A stretch of DNA of 64,000 nt, from assembly GCA_944390795.1 (NCBI GenBank), contig CALXRI010000004.1:62001-126000 (forward strand), given 5' to 3'. The notes beneath the pieces are model-generated. The model did not search any database. It saw only the letters and a list, made by a program, of their open reading frames with translations, and had not been told where the DNA came from. The translations under genes and the position numbers were made by a program. Every line of letters begins with the position of its first letter. The stretch's first letter is position 1. This document shows positions 7,609 through 16,063 of the stretch, in pieces. The stretch comes from an uncultured Victivallales bacterium (GTDB lineage: Bacteria > Verrucomicrobiota > Lentisphaeria > Victivallales > UBA1829).

Positions 7609-9797
7609 CGACGGACATGGACATGAATATGGATATGGATATGGAACACAATCCGGCATCGGAAACCGGAGAAAACAAGATGAACCCGGAAAATTTCCGG
7701 GAAACGCCGTCCCGAAAGACACAGGAGATCCGGACAGGCGTGATCCGCTCGGACATTCAGTTCATTCCGCCCGGAGAACACGGGGATTACGCGATGATTT
7801 TCGATCCTCTTTCCGAGGCGTATTACAAACTTTCCGAGCGCTCCTGCCGGATTCTCCAGCTGATGGACCGCAGTTATCCCCTTGACGAGTTTCTGGAGCG
7901 GGTCAATTCCTTCGGCATGGATACGGATCGGGAGGAGCTTCTGGAACTGCTTCATTTTCTCCATGCGAACAATCTGATCGCTCCCGAATACGGTGTTCAG
8001 GACGCCAAGGTCCGGCGCCATCGCGAGATGAAGGAGAAGAACACCTTTTACCGGATCATGGGCATGTATCTCTTTTTCCGCCTTCCGCCGATTCATCCGG
8101 ACGCTTTTTTCACGGCGACCATGCCGCTGATCCGCTTTGTCTTCAACCGCATCACGCTGTTTTTCATCATTGCCGCCGCCGCGGGCGGATACGTCCTTCT
8201 GGTGCGTTCCTGGAACGAGGCGTATGCGACATTCGTCAACTCCCTTTCCTGGGCGGGACTTGTGAAATATTTCTGGGCGCTTCTTGTTACGAAGTCTGTG
8301 CACGAACTGGCGCACGGCTACACGGCGAAGAGCTTCGGCGCCCGTGTCCGCGCCATGGGACTGAGCTTCATCGTGTTTTATCCGCGTCTTTTTGTGGATC
8401 TGACCGACACCTGGAGGCTTTCCCGCACAAAACGGATCGCCTGCGACGGAGCCGGCATTGCAAGCGAACTGATTTTCGGCGGGCTTGCGGCGATTGTCTG
8501 GGTGTATGCCTCTCCCGGTCCCCTGAAATCCACGATGTTTTATCTTTTCACCGTCAGTGCGCTGGGAACGATTCTTGTCAACGGGAATCCCTTCATCCGC
8601 TACGACGGATACTATCTGCTGTGCGATTTTCTGAACATCGAGAACCTGATGCAGCGTTCCAGCGAGTTCATCAAGGCATGGAACCGCCGTTTTTTTCTCG
8701 GGATCGGCTCATATCCGGACAGCGGCGACTGTTCGCCGCTGACGCTGTATCTCTTCGGCATCAGCGCCTTCGTCTACCGTCTCTTCCTTTATACGTCGAT
8801 CATTCTCATCATCTACTTCAAATTCACCAAACCCGTGGCAATCATCCTGATGGTGATAGAAGTCTACACAATGCTGCTGATGCCGCTGATTTTTGAGCTG
8901 AAGGCGCTGAACGCGCTCCGGAGGAGGGTGAACTGGGGCAAGACCTTGCTGACATTTCTTTTCGTATGCGGGCTTGTCTCGCTTCTTTTCATCCCGCTCC
9001 CCTGGTCGTTCAGCCTGCCTTGCGAGATCGTGCCGGAGTCCCGCCGCATCGTGACGGTAAATGAATCGGCGTTTGCCGCGAAAGAGCTCAAAGACGAACC
9101 GCTTGTCGTGCGGAAAGGGGATCTGATTCTGCCGTTCCGCAATATTTTTCTTGATTTCAACATCCGGCGTTACGAAATTGCCGCCGAACAGAACCGTGCG
9201 GAACTGAATCTTCTGCGTTCGGATACCGCGACGATCGGTTCGAGTCCCGCCGTATATGAAAAGTTGCGTGCGAACCTTCTGACACAGAACGAGATGAAAC
9301 GCCGTCGCGCCAACATGGCAGTGAAGGCGGATGCCTCCGGAATTTTTGTTCCCGCGATCAAGGACGTTTCAGAAGGCAGATGGCTGGAGAAGGGAACGAT
9401 CCTCGGGGAAATCGTATCGAAGAAAACCGCGGTGTATGCGTATGCGCTTGATCGCGAGGTCAACAGGATTCGGAAAGGCGACCGCGTGATGATTCGTCTT
9501 CGCGGTGAATTGAAGGAATATCCGGGCAGGATCGCTTCGCTTAATCCGGTTTCGGTCAAGTTCCGCGACTCCACGCTGGTGCAGGCTCTCGGCGGAATTG
9601 TAGCCTGCTATCCGAACCAGAAGACCCATGAGTTCACTCCAGTGAACGTGCTCTACTGCATTACCGTGATTCCCGACGAACCGATTTCCTGCCGTTCGGG
9701 ACGCACCGGTCTGGCCGAGGTGAAAAAGAGCTACCGCATGTCTGTGGAACTGATCCGTTCCCTGATGCACATCTTCTACCGCGAATTTTCATTCTGA
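7605..9797 (+). CDS. PqqD-like / M50 site-2 metalloprotease / HlyD fusion
   Basis: 730 residues. After a Met-Asp-rich start (MTTDMDMNMDMDME), residues about 45-130 look like a PqqD-type peptide-binding domain (FDPLSEAYYKLSERSCRIL). Multiple membrane segments carry the M50 zinc site HELAH (residues 233-237) and the distal NPFIRYDGYYLL motif with the Asp near residue 334, both intact. After further membrane segments, the C-terminal 250 residues form a HlyD-like barrel with a lipoyl-like stretch. This matches the family annotated as putative peptide zinc metalloproteases, whose substrates are mostly unknown. It starts at GTG 7605 in a four-base overlap with the previous stop. I infer that it recognises, cuts or exports the neighbouring surface protein or a peptide. 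Confidence 0.85.
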   Translation: MTTDMDMNMDMDMEHNPASETGENKMNPENFRETPSRKTQEIRTGVIRSDIQFIPPGEHGDYAMIFDPLSEAYYKLSERSCRILQLMDRSYPLDEFLERVNSFGMDTDREELLELLHFLHANNLIAPEYGVQDAKVRRHREMKEKNTFYRIMGMYLFFRLPPIHPDAFFTATMPLIRFVFNRITLFFIIAAAAGGYVLLVRSWNEAYATFVNSLSWAGLVKYFWALLVTKSVHELAHGYTAKSFGARVRAMGLSFIVFYPRLFVDLTDTWRLSRTKRIACDGAGIASELIFGGLAAIVWVYASPGPLKSTMFYLFTVSALGTILVNGNPFIRYDGYYLLCDFLNIENLMQRSSEFIKAWNRRFFLGIGSYPDSGDCSPLTLYLFGISAFVYRLFLYTSIILIIYFKFTKPVAIILMVIEVYTMLLMPLIFELKALNALRRRVNWGKTLLTFLFVCGLVSLLFIPLPWSFSLPCEIVPESRRIVTVNESAFAAKELKDEPLVVRKGDLILPFRNIFLDFNIRRYEIAAEQNRAELNLLRSDTATIGSSPAVYEKLRANLLTQNEMKRRRANMAVKADASGIFVPAIKDVSEGRWLEKGTILGEIVSKKTAVYAYALDREVNRIRKGDRVMIRLRGELKEYPGRIASLNPVSVKFRDSTLVQALGGIVACYPNQKTHEFTPVNVLYCITVIPDEPISCRSGRTGLAEVKKSYRMSVELIRSLMHIFYREFSF

Positions 9798-9837
9798 TCC
9801 CGCCGCGCCGCACTTTGCCATCTGAGGCACGGGCAAT

Positions 9838-9874
9838 AAAAATGGCGGAGACCTCCGGACAGGGGGTTCCGCCA
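9838..9874 (-). terminator. Terminator of glutamine synthetase gene
   Basis: On the minus strand TGGCGGA and TCCGCCA form the outer stem (further pairing inside), followed by TTTTT. It lies about 70 bases after the glnN stop codon. It may also stop convergent transcription from the M50 gene, although no T tract follows on the plus strand. Confidence 0.75.
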
Positions 9875-9944
9875 GTGTGGGGGTGTATCATACGCCGCCG
9901 ACCGCGAGAGAGAAACAGCCGACGGCGTCAGAGAGAATCCGTTT

Positions 9945-12086
9945 TCAGTTGATGAAAAGCATTTCGCGGTATTTCGGGAGCGGCCAGAGATCGTCGTCCA
10001 TCTGCTTTTCCAGAACATCGACCAGTTTCCGGAGCCTGGAGAGGGCTTCCACAATCGCCACGCCGTTTTTCTCCTTGGCAAGGGTCTTTTCCAGTTCCGT
10101 TGCGGCGCTGGAGATGCCGTCAAGGAGTCCGCCGATCGTTTCCGCAAGCGCCTTCTGGGCGGCAAGACCGCTCTTCAGACCACAGCCGTCCATCACAGCA
10201 ATCGTCTTGACCAGTTCCGCAAGCTGTCTGCTTCCGGCTGCAAGGATGATTGTCCGCACCATGTTCAGAGCGAGTTCTCCTTCGATGCGGATTTTCCGCT
10301 CGTATTCCTCGGTGAAAATCTCATAGCGGGAATGGAGCTCGACCGCGGAGAAGACCTTGTATTTTTCGAAGAGGGCGATATTGTCCTTGTCAAGCAGGGG
10401 TTTGAGCGCTTCCGGCGTGTTGCGCAGATTCGGCAGCCCGCGTTTCGCGGCCTCCTTCCGCCATGCTTCGCTGTAGTTGTCTCCGTTGAAGATGATGCGC
10501 TTGTGCGCCTTGATGATCTTCTGGAGCACCTTCTGGAGCCCGGTGTTGAAGTCCGCCTTCGGCAGTTTTTCAAGCTGGGCGGCAATGTCGTCGATTGCTT
10601 CTGCGAAGATTGTGTTCAGAATCACGTTGGCGCCGGCGCAGGACTGGCTGGAACCTGGCGCGCGGAACTCGAACTTGTTGTTCGTGAAGGCGAAGGGGCT
10701 TGTCCGGTTGCGGTCGGTCGCGTCCAGCGGAAGCGGCGGGAGCGTGTCCACGCCGATGCGCATCATATCCTTGTGCTTCGAGGATTTGAGATCGCCTTTT
10801 TCAAGCTGGTCGATCACGTCCGCGAGCTGTTCGCCGATGAAGATCGAAATGATTGCCGGAGGCGCTTCGTTGGCGCCGAGCCGGTGGTCGTTGCCAGCCG
10901 ACGCGGTCGCGCTGCGGAGCAGGTCGCTGTGCTTGTCCACCGCCATGATGATGGCGCAGAGGGTTGTCAGGAAGATCGCGTTCTGGTGCGGATCGGTCCC
11001 CGGATTCAGCAGGTTGATGCTGCCGTAGGCGGGGGACCAGTTGTTGTGCTTGCCCGAGCCGTTGATGCCGGCGAAGGGCTTTTCATGGAGCAGACAGACG
11101 AGACCGTGCTTTTCCGCGGTCTGCTTGAGAACTTCCATGATAATCATGTTGTGGTCGACGGCAAGGTTGAGCTCCTCGAAGACGGGGGCGATTTCGAACT
11201 GCGCCGGGGCGACCTCGTTATGACGGGTTTTGGCGGGGATGCCCAGCTTCCAGAGTTCGGAGTCCACATCGGTCATGAACGCGAGGATGCGGGGTTTGAT
11301 CGCGCCGAAGTAATGGTCTTCCAGCTGCTGATGCTTCGGCGGCGGCGCGCCGAAGAGCGTGCGTCCGCTCTGCACCAGATCGGGGCGCGCATAGTAGAAC
11401 TGTTCGTCGATCAGGAAATACTCCTGTTCCGCGCCGAGCGTGATCCGGACGTTCTTGGTTCCATCGTCGCCGAAGCACTTCATCATGCGGCGGACGGATT
11501 TGGTCAGCGCCTGCATGGAGCGCAGGAGCGGCGTTTTCTTGTCGAGCGCTTCGCCTGTGTATGCGCAGAAGGCGGTCGGGATGCAGAGGGTTGCACCGTT
11601 GCGTCCGCGCTTGATGAAGGCGGGACTTGTCGGATCCCAGGCGGTGTAGCCGCGCGCCTCAAAGGTCGAGCGGATTCCGCCGGAGGGGAAACTTGAGGCA
11701 TCCGGTTCGCTGACGATCAGGTTTTTCCCGGAGAACGAGAGAATCGCGTTTCCGTTCGCTGTCGGTTCGAGAAAGGAGTCGTGCTTTTCCGCGGTGGTGC
11801 CGGTCAGCGGCTGGAACCAGTGAGTGTAATGGGTGGCCCCTTTTTCGAGCGCCCACTCTTTCATTGCGTGAGCAACGGCGTCGGCGATGGAGGGATCCAG
11901 CGCCTTGCCTTCCCGCACGGTGTCCATCAGTTTCTGGTAGATCGGTTTCGGGAGACGCTCCTTCATGCGTCCGCAGTGGAACACGTCTTCCCCGAAGCTG
12001 TCCGTGGTGAAGGGGTTCAGGGCAACGTTCTCCTCGTCCTCGCGGGCGAGGATGCCTTCAATGGCCATTTTCCTGTCTGCATTCAT
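9945..12086 (-). CDS. glnN: Glutamine synthetase type III
   Basis: Makes glutamine from glutamate, ammonia and ATP. The 713-residue length is that of GSIII, far above GSI or GSII. Recognisable stretches are [11 protein letters not shown] (metal-binding Glu region), [13 protein letters not shown] (the substrate-binding loop), [11 protein letters not shown] and [10 protein letters not shown]. The start at 12086 is preceded by GAGGAG at a good distance. An in-frame upstream ATG at 12122 lies too close to the predicted transcription start to be preferred. A sigma-54 promoter lies directly upstream and a sigma-54 activator gene is divergent. The gene ends at a hairpin terminator. Confidence 0.95.
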   Translation of the reverse strand: MNADRKMAIEGILAREDEENVALNPFTTDSFGEDVFHCGRMKERLPKPIYQKLMDTVREGKALDPSIADAVAHAMKEWALEKGATHYTHWFQPLTGTTAEKHDSFLEPTANGNAILSFSGKNLIVSEPDASSFPSGGIRSTFEARGYTAWDPTSPAFIKRGRNGATLCIPTAFCAYTGEALDKKTPLLRSMQALTKSVRRMMKCFGDDGTKNVRITLGAEQEYFLIDEQFYYARPDLVQSGRTLFGAPPPKHQQLEDHYFGAIKPRILAFMTDVDSELWKLGIPAKTRHNEVAPAQFEIAPVFEELNLAVDHNMIIMEVLKQTAEKHGLVCLLHEKPFAGINGSGKHNNWSPAYGSINLLNPGTDPHQNAIFLTTLCAIIMAVDKHSDLLRSATASAGNDHRLGANEAPPAIISIFIGEQLADVIDQLEKGDLKSSKHKDMMRIGVDTLPPLPLDATDRNRTSPFAFTNNKFEFRAPGSSQSCAGANVILNTIFAEAIDDIAAQLEKLPKADFNTGLQKVLQKIIKAHKRIIFNGDNYSEAWRKEAAKRGLPNLRNTPEALKPLLDKDNIALFEKYKVFSAVELHSRYEIFTEEYERKIRIEGELALNMVRTIILAAGSRQLAELVKTIAVMDGCGLKSGLAAQKALAETIGGLLDGISSAATELEKTLAKEKNGVAIVEALSRLRKLVDVLEKQMDDDLWPLPKYREMLFIN

Positions 12087-12141
12087 TTTTGTATCACTCC
12101 TCAGTGGTTTCCTGTTATTCAAATCCCGATGCTCTTCTTCT

Positions 12142-12159
12142 AAGCATGTTGCGTGCCAA
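12142..12159 (-). promoter_or_regulatory. Sigma-54 (-24/-12) promoter of glnN
   Basis: On the minus strand TTGGCACGCAACATGCTT has the invariant GG and GC dinucleotides exactly ten bases apart and a near-consensus TTGGCACG -24 element. Transcription would start near 12132, leaving a 5' untranslated region of about 45 bases before the chosen ATG. The divergent gene encodes a GAFTGA-type activator, which fits. Confidence 0.82.
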
Positions 12160-12237
12160 CTTTTTAAAATCTCTGCGCTTGAGCTCAGGAAGCTCCGGAA
12201 TGCGGCTGTATGGAATGAACCGTGCAGTGGAAAAGTT

Positions 12238-12278
12238 ACATTTTTGTCATGACATTTTTTGTATTCCTACATTTTTGT
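12238..12278. promoter_or_regulatory. Three ACA-N4/5-TGT dyads, candidate activator binding sites
   Basis: ACATTTTTGT (12238-12247), ACATTTTTTGT (12252-12262) and ACATTTTTGT (12269-12278) are three closely spaced copies of one dyad. They lie about 80-120 bases upstream of the glnN -24 box, the usual distance for enhancer sites of sigma-54 activators, and abut the -35 box of the activator's own promoter. That would allow autoregulation. Confidence 0.6.
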
Positions 12279-12281
12279 AGC

Positions 12282-12309
12282 TTGAAAAAGCCCCCTGGCG
12301 GACTATATT
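12282..12309 (+). promoter_or_regulatory. Sigma-70-type promoter of the sigma-54 activator gene
   Basis: TTGAAA (12282-12287), a 16-base spacer and TATATT (12304-12309) precede the activator's start at 12353. The -35 box begins three bases after the last ACA-N4-TGT dyad, so the activator could repress its own gene. Confidence 0.65.
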
Positions 12310-12352
12310 CTCTTTTCACAACTGGCAAAGGGGAACAGGAGAGGAGTGCCGG

Positions 12353-13903
12353 ATGGCGGAAAGAAACGATATTGAAATCGCAGTGCTCAACCAGATCAGC
12401 CATGCCATTGTGCATGAGCTGAACGTTTCGGAGCTTCTCAACAACATTCTCAACATTCTGCGCAAGGAGATGGGGCTCATCCGGGGTACGATCACCCTGA
12501 AGCATGACGATACGCTTGTGATTGAGGCCTCCAACGGTCTGACGGACGAGGAGATCAGCCGCGGCAAGTACATGATCGGCGAGGGGATCACGGGAAAGGT
12601 CGCGCAGACCGGAAAGCCCGCGCTGGTTCCCGACATCTCGCAGGAGCCTGAATTTCTCGGACGGACACAGGCGCGCGGGAAAAACGAGCATGTCGCATTC
12701 ATCTGCGTGCCGATCATGCACCTTGACAACGTCATCGGCACTCTCAGCATAGACTGTCCCGGCGGAGACCAAGAGGAGCTCAAGCGCGATCTCCGGCTGC
12801 TTGACACGGTGGCGAACATCATGGCCGAGGCGGTTGCTTCCTGTCTGAAAAAATACGATGAGCGCCGTCAGCTTCTTGAGGAAAACATGCGCCTCCGCGA
12901 GGAGCTTGGAACTACGCCCCGCCCCCCGAATCTGATCGGAAACTGCAACGCGATGCGCGCGGTCTACAAGATGATCGGACAGGTCGCGAACAGTTCCGCA
13001 ACGGTGCTGATCCGCGGCGAATCCGGAACGGGAAAGGAGCTTGTCGCCCGCGCGATTCAGATGTCCAGCGGGCGGAGGGACAAGCCGTTCATTGCGGTCA
13101 ACTGCGCCGCACTGCCGGACAATCTTATCGAAAGCGAACTGTTCGGTTATGAGAAGGGGGCGTTTACCGGAGCCGTTTCCCGCCGTATCGGACGCGCGGA
13201 GGCGGCCGACGGCGGCACGCTGTTTCTGGACGAGATCGGCGATCTGAGCCAGCATGTGCAGGTCAAGCTGCTGCGCTTCATCCAGGAACGGACCTTTTCG
13301 CGTGTCGGCAGCAACGAGGAGATCAAGGTCGACGTCCGTCTTCTGACCGCGACCAGCCGCGACCTGGAGAAGCTCATGGAGGAGGGAAAATTCCGCGAGG
13401 ACCTCTACTACCGCCTGAATGTGTTCCCGATCCATCTGCCGAGCCTCCACAAGCGCCCGAGCGACATCATCCTTCTCGCGGATCATTTCCTGGAGAAATA
13501 CAACCGTCTTCACGGGAAGAACATCGCCCGCATCTCCACGCCCGCCATCAACATGCTGATGGCCTATCACTGGCCGGGCAACGTCCGCGAGCTGGAGAAC
13601 TGCATCGAGCGCGCGGTCCTGACCGCCGGGGACACCGTGATTCACGGGTATGACCTTCCCCCTTCGCTTCAGACCGGAGAGGCTTCCGGCACGGCGGTGA
13701 TCCATCCGAACATCAAGGCGGATTTCCAGACACTGGTCAATTCCTTTGAACGCGAGCTGATCGTCGAGGCGCTGAAGGCGAATCACGGAAACGTCGCAGC
13801 GGCCGCGCGCCAGCTCGGGCTTTCGGAGCGGATCATTCATTACAAGATCAGGAATCTGGGGATTACGCCGGACTGGTACCGGCAGAGAAAAAACCAGAAG
13901 TGA
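12353..13903 (+). CDS. Sigma-54-dependent activator, NifA-like (GAF-AAA+-Fis HTH)
   Basis: 516 residues. There is an N-terminal GAF domain (about 20-165), a linker, then an AAA+ domain with Walker A GESGTGKE (about 222-229), the sigma-54 contact loop GAFTGA (about 269-274), Walker [12 protein letters not shown] and the R-finger region. A Fis-type helix-turn-helix lies at the C-terminus ([25 protein letters not shown]). The domain order and the end motif are those of NifA. No nif genes are in the window, and the divergent glnN with a -24/-12 promoter makes control of glutamine synthetase the likely job. The GAF ligand is unknown. GGAGAGGAG precedes the ATG. Confidence 0.9.
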   Translation: MAERNDIEIAVLNQISHAIVHELNVSELLNNILNILRKEMGLIRGTITLKHDDTLVIEASNGLTDEEISRGKYMIGEGITGKVAQTGKPALVPDISQEPEFLGRTQARGKNEHVAFICVPIMHLDNVIGTLSIDCPGGDQEELKRDLRLLDTVANIMAEAVASCLKKYDERRQLLEENMRLREELGTTPRPPNLIGNCNAMRAVYKMIGQVANSSATVLIRGESGTGKELVARAIQMSSGRRDKPFIAVNCAALPDNLIESELFGYEKGAFTGAVSRRIGRAEAADGGTLFLDEIGDLSQHVQVKLLRFIQERTFSRVGSNEEIKVDVRLLTATSRDLEKLMEEGKFREDLYYRLNVFPIHLPSLHKRPSDIILLADHFLEKYNRLHGKNIARISTPAINMLMAYHWPGNVRELENCIERAVLTAGDTVIHGYDLPPSLQTGEASGTAVIHPNIKADFQTLVNSFERELIVEALKANHGNVAAAARQLGLSERIIHYKIRNLGITPDWYRQRKNQK

Positions 13904-13978
13904 GCAGCGGGGGCGCGGCGCGTTCCGGGGAAGGATGTTCCCTGCTCCTCTCATGGACTGCGGCGCGACGGGCGCGTC

Positions 13979-15454
13979 TCAGGAGAGACGCTCAATGCGT
14001 TTGATTCCGTTGCGCGCGAGGGTCAGGCGGAAACTTGCGAAGGAGTCTTTTCCGTCGTTCATGCGCGACTGGATGATAAGATGAATCCGGTAGACCCGTT
14101 TTCCCGGCACCCGGACAATGCCGGAAGCGCCGTCCGGCAGATAAATTTCCTTTACCGGATTGTCCATCTTTTCCAGAAGGCGGCGGACATTGAACCGGAC
14201 AATGTGCACCAGACCGTCCACGTTGAAGTCCGAATAGATTTCCCGGCAGTTGCGCGAACGGAGCGTCAGCTCTTCACGGGAGAGCATGATGTCCTCTCCG
14301 GGGAGCCCGTTCTCAAGTTCCGAAATATAATCCTTGTTCCGGAGGCGGACAATTTCTGGGGGCAGTCCTGACTCGCTGACAAAGGAGAAGCTTTCCCGGC
14401 AGATGCCGACCTCTTTGCCCAGCGTGCTCCGTATGGTCGTTCTGTAGTCGAACAGACGGGATTTGATCTTGGAATAAAGATAGGAGCGCCCCAGTTCCTT
14501 GATCCTGTCCTTTCCCATGTAGGCGAGAACAAGGATGGCGCAGAACGTCAGCGAGAATTCCTGGAATAGCAGATTCTGCGACAGAAACGTGACGGCTGTG
14601 GCGAACGCCATTGCGATTCCGGCAGCGATGCCGAACACGAGGTTGGTGATGAGCACACCGTCCCGCCGCGTGTCGCTTTTGAGAAAAAGAACGCTCGCCA
14701 TGACTTTTTTCAGGATGTTTTCCCGATAGATCAGCTCCTCGTTGTCACTGTTGCAGGAGGGGACGGTAGGATAGTCGCGCCATCGCCGGTAGTCGATTTC
14801 CTTCTGCATGGCATGGACGATTTCCCGCCGCAGGATTTCCCTTTCGGCGCGGGAGCCGGAAAGCGTCTCCAGAGCCGGATACAGGTGTCCGCGGTACTTG
14901 TTGACCGTAATGCTGAGAAATTCATCAACGAGCCGGAAGAGATTCCGGCATTTCCTGTCCGTTTCGGAAAATCCGGGGATCCGTTCCAGGCGCCGATAGC
15001 CGTCCAGAAGCCGGGCGGACTGTTCCTGATAGTCACGGACAGCCTGGGCGGCGGGATTGCTTTTCAGTGCGGCGGCTCCGTCCCGCAGAGCGCTTTTCAT
15101 GATGGAGCAGAACATCTTCAGACTGTTTTCATACGTGAGAATCCTGTCCGGGGAAGCGGGCTGGCGGGCCAGGCGGCGCATTGCATCTTCCAGCTTGCAC
15201 AGCGGCGAGTCCGGTCCGTCCGACATACGTGCGAGGCGGACAACCGGAGTCCGGAGACGGATGTATTTGCGGATGTCGCCGTAGAAATCGTCCGCGGAAT
15301 AGGTCCTCTTGTTGAGATGGAGATTGTTCGGAAGAAAGAGATAGGCGTCCACGCGGTATTCATTTGCCGCGCGCCCGCGGTCCAGCGGATAGGTGAACTT
15401 GGCCTCAAACTGGTATTTGTCATGGATTTTTACGTGTTCATAAACCTCCGGCAT
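13979..15454 (-). CDS. Unknown protein with two central membrane segments
   Basis: 491 residues, function not recognised. The ATG at 15454 has GGAG six bases upstream and its own promoter. The frame stays open upstream, but that extension is Pro/Arg-rich and looks non-coding. The first 330 residues are predicted soluble with long helices and many Arg residues. Two adjacent membrane segments follow at about 365-410 (LITNLVFGIAAGIAMAFATA; FSLTFCAILVLAYMG), then a soluble mixed alpha/beta tail ending in a beta-rich stretch (GKRVYRIHLIIQSRMNDGKD). It has no signal peptide. It is convergent with the sigma-54 activator gene. Confidence 0.7.
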   Translation of the reverse strand: MPEVYEHVKIHDKYQFEAKFTYPLDRGRAANEYRVDAYLFLPNNLHLNKRTYSADDFYGDIRKYIRLRTPVVRLARMSDGPDSPLCKLEDAMRRLARQPASPDRILTYENSLKMFCSIMKSALRDGAAALKSNPAAQAVRDYQEQSARLLDGYRRLERIPGFSETDRKCRNLFRLVDEFLSITVNKYRGHLYPALETLSGSRAEREILRREIVHAMQKEIDYRRWRDYPTVPSCNSDNEELIYRENILKKVMASVLFLKSDTRRDGVLITNLVFGIAAGIAMAFATAVTFLSQNLLFQEFSLTFCAILVLAYMGKDRIKELGRSYLYSKIKSRLFDYRTTIRSTLGKEVGICRESFSFVSESGLPPEIVRLRNKDYISELENGLPGEDIMLSREELTLRSRNCREIYSDFNVDGLVHIVRFNVRRLLEKMDNPVKEIYLPDGASGIVRVPGKRVYRIHLIIQSRMNDGKDSFASFRLTLARNGIKRIERLS

Positions 15455-15483
15455 CGCACACTCCTGTTTTCCGATATTTCGGG

Positions 15484-15511
15484 AATGTATCCGAAATTTG
15501 CGGATTATCAA
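15484..15511 (-). promoter_or_regulatory. Promoter of the unknown membrane protein gene
   Basis: On the minus strand TTGATA (15506-15511), a 16-base spacer and TACATT (15484-15489) stand about 30 bases before the chosen start. An almost perfect palindrome of CCGGAAAAA and TTTTTTCCGG type follows immediately upstream (about 15515-15534) and might be an operator or a terminator stem. Confidence 0.5.
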
Positions 15512-15534
15512 GATCCGGAAAAATTTTTTCCGGG

Positions 15535-16063
15535 GAAGAGGCGGAGCGGAAAGTCTTCCGCTTGCCCGCCGGATCCGCGCACCTTCATGTCGGTCGCGCC
15601 TGCAGGGAAGCTCCAGGCATCCGGGGAAGGGGTGCTCGATGAGTTCCGTCGGGAGTCCCGCTGTGTGAAAGCCGATCCGGATCGGGGATTTGCTCCCGGA
15701 AGGGACGCTGAAGCCCGGAGAAGCCGCTGGAACCGTTCGAGGAGAGGCGGGAGGTCCGGCTGCCGGAGACTCCGGTGATTTCAACGGCGACGCTGTCTCC
15801 GCAGCGGGCAATTGCCGTCGCCTCCGGAAAGCGTTGCAGGAGACGGCGCAGGAATTTCAGTGGTGAAAGATCCGGACGGGAACAGGATTTCTCCGCCGGC
15901 GGTGCCGTTGCAGCTCTCCCCGATGCGGACGTTCCGGAATGCATCCGCGCCATACGGCGCGGACTGCGCATTATCCTGGCAATGCGGAGGGTTGACCACC
16001 GGATGCAGAAGCGCCGCGCCGGAAATGCCCCGGAATGGAATTTCCCGTGTCTGCGGGGGAATG
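15535..16063. other. About 530 bases without a convincing gene downstream of uvrA
   Basis: A minus-strand frame of 160 codons (16067 to 15585) begins in an ATGA overlap with the uvrA stop. Its product is rich in Arg, Ser and Pro, the normal signature of a non-coding frame here. Parts of other minus-strand frames read more like a secreted protein (about 15781-15999, with stretches such as GGEILFPSGSFTTEIPAP), so a small decayed gene is possible. I see no terminator hairpin with a T tract after uvrA. Confidence 0.35.

Noticed and set aside
7611-7650. Tandem ATGGATATGGACATG-like tract as a phase-variation switch
   Set aside because: The unit is six bases, so slippage would keep the frame; it would only change the number of Met-Asp pairs.
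10332-11696. Plus-strand frame of 454 codons opposite glutamine synthetase
   Set aside because: glnN motifs are intact on the minus strand; this frame is its shadow, with His/Arg/Asp-rich composition and no start signal.
12353-13903. Evidence for nitrogen fixation from the NifA-like protein
   Set aside because: No nif genes are visible, and the neighbouring sigma-54 promoter belongs to glutamine synthetase; GAF-AAA+-Fis proteins serve many pathways.
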